DNA of 6,367 bases from assembly GCA_016296045.1 (NCBI GenBank), contig JAEDKB010000096.1, positions 1 through 6,367 on the forward strand, written 5' to 3'. The notes beneath the pieces are model-generated. The model was given only the letters and a program-made list of their open reading frames with translations. It searched no databases and was not told the origin of the DNA. Source of the DNA: Oscillospiraceae bacterium. GTDB taxonomy: Bacteria > Bacillota > Clostridia > Oscillospirales > Oscillospiraceae. The position numbers were made by a program, and so were the translations under genes. Shown in pieces: positions 4,564 to 6,367 of the stretch. Numbering within the stretch: the stretch's first letter is position 1; each line of letters begins with the position of its first letter.

Positions 4564-4592
4564 TTGACAGGCTTTCTGCATCATTATATAAT
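4564..4592 (+). promoter_or_regulatory. Perfect-consensus sigma-A promoter of the hydrolase gene
   Basis: TTGACA (4564-4569), a 17-base spacer and TATAAT (4587-4592) match the consensus at all twelve positions with ideal spacing. Transcription should begin near 4598-4600. It drives the alpha/beta hydrolase starting at 4656. Confidence 0.9.
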
Positions 4593-4602
4593 GTATAAAA
4601 AC

Positions 4603-4633
4603 CGGCGCGGAGGGTTAGAATCCTACCGTGCCG
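4603..4633 (+). promoter_or_regulatory. Hairpin in the 5' leader of the hydrolase mRNA
   Basis: CGGCGCGG (4603-4610) pairs with CCGTGCCG (4626-4633), eight pairs with one G-U. The stem continues by three pairs (AGG 4611-4613 with CCT 4622-4624) past a bulged A4625, leaving an eight-base loop. It sits at the very start of the predicted transcript and ends ten bases before the ribosome site. It could stabilise the mRNA or take part in control; it matches no riboswitch class I recognise. Confidence 0.5.
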
Positions 4634-4655
4634 TTGGAAAGTGAGGGTGGCAGCA

Positions 4656-5741
4656 GTGAAGCTGACCGTCAGCGCACGCAAACGGCAACATCATCTGAAA
4701 CGGGTGCTTGTCGGAATTATGATTTTTTTGCTCACTTTTTCGATTCTTTCCATGATCGCCTCAGCGGTGATCTTCCGTACATTTTTCGGGCGCAGCGAAA
4801 CCGTTCCGGAAACTCTGGAGCTGCACATATCTGATGTGGATTCCAAGCAATATCCCTTTCGGGAAATCCAATTTCCCTCCGGAGAAAATCTTCTGCACGG
4901 CTACCTATGCGGTACAGACAATCAAAACGGCCTGATTATCCTGATCTCCGGCGCGGGCGGCGGGGCTGAATCGCATCTGGCGGAAATGATGTATTTTGTG
5001 GATCACGGCTGGGCGGTGCTCGCCTATGACGGAACCGGTGTCCGCTCCAGCGAGGGTGCGGGCACTCGCGGCCTGTCGCAGGCGAAATGTGACGCACTGG
5101 CCGCCATCGCGTTTGCTTCCGAGGCGCCGGAGACCGCCGGACTTCCGATTGTTCTCTACGGTCACAGCATCGGCGGCTATGCTGCCGCTACGGCGCTGGA
5201 CAGCAGCGAAATCTCCGGCGCAGTCAGTATTGCCGCGTTTAATTCTCCGGTAGAAACCATGTATTATTTCGCAAAGCAGCACGTTGGGGTGCTCGCCGAT
5301 GCCGGCTATCCGTTCCTGTGCCTGCAAAACTATCTGATCTTCGGAAAGGATGCCGACACATCAGCGCTCGACACCATCAATTCCGTGGACAAGCCCGTGA
5401 TGATCGTCTACGGAACAAACGACACCGTAATCCCGGAGGAGCTGAGCATCTACTCTCACCGCGAGCAGATTACAAATCCCGAAGCGGTATTTCTTTCGGT
5501 GACGGAGGATGGGCGAAGCAGCCACAGCACCGCATGGCTCACCGCAGACGCCGCGCAGTATGCAAAGCTTTGCCGGACACGGTTGGAAGCCTTGCAGGAG
5601 GAGTACAACGGAGAGATTCCGCCGCAGGAATTGCAGACATTTTTTGACTCCGTCAACTATACACGTCTGTATGAGCTGGACGAACAGTTTATGGCGCAGG
5701 TGCTGGATTTCTGCTCTGCGGCAGTCGCACGCGCCGGTTAA
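4656..5741 (+). CDS. Membrane-anchored alpha/beta hydrolase
   Basis: In-frame GTG codons occur at 4641, 4647 and 4656. I choose 4656 because GAGGGTGG (4643-4650) lies five bases upstream; the product is then 361 residues. A basic N-terminus (KLTVSARKRQHHLKR) precedes one membrane span (about 17-41), with the rest predicted outside. The core has ISGAGGGAESH (oxyanion region, about 97-107), the nucleophile elbow YGHSIGG (Ser171), YGTNDTVIP (Asp256) and RSSHSTAW (His290), a complete Ser-Asp-His triad of the serine aminopeptidase/BAAT-like hydrolase group. The substrate is unknown; esterase or peptidase activity is plausible. It is monocistronic, driven by a perfect consensus promoter and closed by a bidirectional terminator. 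The C-terminal 50 residues (EEYNGEIPPQELQTFFDS...) are an extra helical region. Confidence 0.88.
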   Translation: MKLTVSARKRQHHLKRVLVGIMIFLLTFSILSMIASAVIFRTFFGRSETVPETLELHISDVDSKQYPFREIQFPSGENLLHGYLCGTDNQNGLIILISGAGGGAESHLAEMMYFVDHGWAVLAYDGTGVRSSEGAGTRGLSQAKCDALAAIAFASEAPETAGLPIVLYGHSIGGYAAATALDSSEISGAVSIAAFNSPVETMYYFAKQHVGVLADAGYPFLCLQNYLIFGKDADTSALDTINSVDKPVMIVYGTNDTVIPEELSIYSHREQITNPEAVFLSVTEDGRSSHSTAWLTADAAQYAKLCRTRLEALQEEYNGEIPPQELQTFFDSVNYTRLYELDEQFMAQVLDFCSAAVARAG

Positions 5742-5763
5742 TGATGCCTGATTAAAAAATTAT

Positions 5764-5830
5764 AAACGGATCTGCCATTGTCAGAGGAAGAGCATCCTCC
5801 CGCACAACGGCAGATCCGTTTCTGTCTTTT
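5764..5830. terminator. Bidirectional terminator between convergent genes
   Basis: A perfect 13-bp stem (5764-5776 with 5809-5821, arm AAACGGATCTGCC) encloses a 32-base loop with an inner hairpin GAGGA/TCCTC (5784-5788 with 5795-5799). The plus strand continues into TCTGTCTTTT. On the minus strand, the A-run at 5754-5759 supplies a T-tract. It serves both the hydrolase and the convergent zinc-ribbon gene. Confidence 0.85.
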
Positions 5831-5856
5831 CCGATATTCGATTTTGTCAAAATCCG

Positions 5857-6252
5857 TTAATAGACATAGCCATGGGAAAACAGCTCGGTAAAGAAATCGG
5901 ACAGCACCGCGAAAAAGGCGATCACAAAGATCACATACACAACCGTCGTTACAATTCCGTTGATAAAGCCGACGATGCCGAGAATTCTGCCGGTCTTCAC
6001 CTTGCCGGTCAACGGGCAACCCGCATTGGCATACGCCTTTGCCATGTGCATTGTGATCGCGCCGAAGACGATACCGCCGATCATTTCAAGCGCCAGGCTT
6101 ACGATTCCGAATACCAGGATCAGTGTGCTGCTGTACGGCTCCTTCTTTACCGGAGGCGTGAGCGGCATGACGGCATCTGCGGAGGCTTTGCCGCACTTTG
6201 TACAGAAGCGATCCTTGTCTGACATCTCATTTCCGCAATTTCTGCAAAACAT
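5857..6252 (-). CDS. Zinc-ribbon membrane protein
   Basis: On the minus strand, the ATG (complement 6250-6252) has AAAGGAG (complement 6261-6267) eight bases upstream. The frame is open 38 codons further up, but that part translates the hairpin repeat at 6301-6367 and is not a believable N-terminus. The 131-residue product opens with a zinc ribbon, MFCRNCG...FCTKCG (Cys3, 6, 17, 20), then a short linker and membrane segments at about 42-68 and 88-117, the latter probably two short spans or one long hydrophobic hairpin. It belongs to the broad group of small zinc-ribbon membrane proteins common in Clostridia, of unknown function. It is convergent with the hydrolase. No clear promoter is seen before it. 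Confidence 0.88.
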   Translation of the reverse strand: MFCRNCGNEMSDKDRFCTKCGKASADAVMPLTPPVKKEPYSSTLILVFGIVSLALEMIGGIVFGAITMHMAKAYANAGCPLTGKVKTGRILGIVGFINGIVTTVVYVIFVIAFFAVLSDFFTELFSHGYVY

Positions 6253-6300
6253 GATTTTTACTCCTTTGATACATATGGCAGACTGCAAAAAAAACCCGGA

Positions 6301-6367
6301 AGCCGAGCAACCCGCGCCTGTCGGCGTACATAGGTACGGTAGGGCGCGAGTTGCGATGGAAGTCAAA
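6301..6367 (-). repeat. 67-bp hairpin repeat, copy B (reaches the window edge)
   Basis: The reverse complement aligns base for base with 4486-4552. The outer stem pairs 6343-6354 with 6307-6318 (twelve pairs, one G-U); the inner stem is again CGTAC/GTACG, with loop CTAT. On the minus strand the hairpin is followed by CTTCCGGG and eight T (complement 6284-6299 region), so it could also act as a terminator for a gene beyond the window. It stands directly upstream of the zinc-ribbon gene, as copy A stands upstream of the hydrolase. Confidence 0.85.

Noticed and set aside
4292..4681. 129-codon minus-strand frame
   Set aside because: It runs through both hairpin repeats, the perfect sigma-A promoter and the hydrolase start region, with no credible ribosome site.
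6253..6366. N-terminal extension of the zinc-ribbon protein
   Set aside because: It translates the palindromic repeat and the T-run; the ATG complement at 6250-6252 has AAAGGAG in place and begins directly with the zinc ribbon.

Overview
The window looks like chromosomal DNA of a spore-forming clostridial Firmicute, probably of the gut Oscillospiraceae/Ruminococcaceae type. This is inferred from SpoVT, a FeoB tail followed by the small Cys-rich FeoB-associated protein, an S-layer-homology (SLH) wall protein, AAGGAG-type ribosome sites and moderate-GC coding DNA. No species can be named from the sequence alone.

Positions 1-1124 are clearly more AT-rich than the rest and look like accessory DNA. 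A 116-bp direct repeat (1-116 and 1009-1124, three mismatches) carries the last 15 codons of a gene (stop included) plus its terminator. Between the copies lies a compact operon of three small genes: a 114-residue coiled-coil protein with a conserved C-terminal module, a 29-residue membrane peptide, and an 87-residue protein. It has a near-consensus promoter embedded in palindromes. This cassette is the best candidate for an undescribed system here; its function cannot be read from the sequence.

From 1125 to about 1321 is a gene-free junction with one clear palindrome. It ends abruptly in the last 62 codons of feoB (1322-1510), whose 5' part is missing. The feoB remnant is still followed by its usual Cys-rich membrane partner (1536-1712), so a ferrous-iron uptake operon appears to have been cut by the insertion or rearrangement.

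From 1866 onward the DNA looks like ordinary chromosome: a secreted SLH protein with a probable cysteine-hydrolase domain (1866-3401), spoVT (3589-4131), a membrane-anchored alpha/beta hydrolase (4656-5741) and, convergent to it, a zinc-ribbon membrane protein (5857-6252, minus). The last two share a bidirectional terminator.

The 524-bp gap between spoVT and the hydrolase is rich in repeats: a perfect hairpin, a 77-bp inverted repeat of the TGTCATCCTGAG type, and a 67-bp hairpin repeat. A second copy of the 67-bp hairpin ends the window in the opposite orientation, and the two copies show compensatory base changes in the stem. The hydrolase promoter matches the sigma-A consensus exactly.
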